From CAZTII01 sp964613305 (lineage in GTDB: Bacteria; Bacillota_I; Bacilli_A; Erysipelotrichales; Erysipelotrichaceae), in the NCBI GenBank assembly GCA_964613305.1, contig CAZTII010000049.1, forward strand, positions 1 to 14,488: DNA of 14,488 bases, given 5' to 3'. The position numbers were made by a program, and so were the translations under genes. Below the pieces are notes generated by a model. That model saw only the letters and a list, made by a program, of their open reading frames with translations, was not told the DNA's origin and ran no database searches. Of the stretch, positions 14,435-14,488 are shown piece by piece (position 1 is the stretch's first letter; each line of letters starts with the position of its first letter).

Positions 14435-14488
14435 TTAATGAGACTCAGCCTTATTTCCTAATAACTCCGACAATAAAGAAATTCCATT
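14435..14488 (-). CDS. Possible C-terminal end of an upstream minus-strand gene (partial)
   Basis: Reading the minus strand from the window edge, one frame stays open for 17 codons (NGISLLSELLGNKAESH) and ends with TAA at 14435; the other two frames are closed sooner. The piece looks like an amphipathic protein tail, but it is too short to assign a family. The body of the gene lies outside the window. Confidence 0.35.
   Translation of the reverse strand, partial: NGISLLSELLGNKAESH

Overview
This AT-rich window appears to come from a low-GC Gram-positive bacterium (Firmicutes/Bacillota). A member of the Erysipelotrichia or a nearby lineage is my best guess from the gene mix, not something the sequence proves. 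TGA serves as a stop codon in several genes and tryptophan is read from TGG, so the Mycoplasma/Spiroplasma code is excluded. Strong AGGAGG-type ribosome sites, near-consensus sigma-A promoters with 17-bp spacers and two lipobox lipoproteins fit this placement.

Layout. (1) Minus strand, 14-2648: a 23S rRNA m5U methyltransferase of the RumA/RlmCD family that has lost its iron-sulfur cysteines; a small protein that looks like a degenerate family I inorganic pyrophosphatase; an ArsR/SmtB zinc-type repressor; and, overlapping it, a two-span membrane protein of unknown function starting with TTG. (2) Plus strand, 2664-6344: a compact zinc acquisition operon made of a Fur-family regulator (probably Zur), a His/Cys-rich small membrane protein, znuA, znuC, znuB and a second lipoprotein with a Cys-Cys-Gly motif. 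It runs from one clear promoter to a strong terminator. A perfect 14-bp inverted repeat with a 3-bp centre sits on the -10 box of this promoter, between the Fur-type regulator and the divergent membrane-protein/ArsR pair. (3) Plus strand, 6409-10374: a 1321-residue soluble sensor with PAS and GAF domains and both a GGDEF and an HD-GYP domain, so it may both make and break cyclic di-GMP. (4) Minus strand, 10392-14430: murA, a RimJ/RimL-like acetyltransferase, a PTS sugar-permease-like protein and upp, packed tightly as one apparent operon. A likely C-terminal tail of another minus-strand gene runs off the right edge.

How the parts work together. Regions 1 and 2 form a zinc homeostasis island: a Fur-type sensor expected to repress uptake when zinc is plentiful, an ArsR-type sensor expected to release its targets when zinc is high, an ABC importer, and two extra surface proteins rich in possible metal ligands. 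The most noteworthy observations are the operator, a perfect 14-bp stem-loop inside the start of znuC, the two poorly known metal-ligand-rich proteins of the operon, and a PTS permease that has lost its phosphorylated cysteine and two other signature residues. No mobile element, CRISPR array, tRNA or rRNA was seen. No gene-free stretch exceeds 300 bases.
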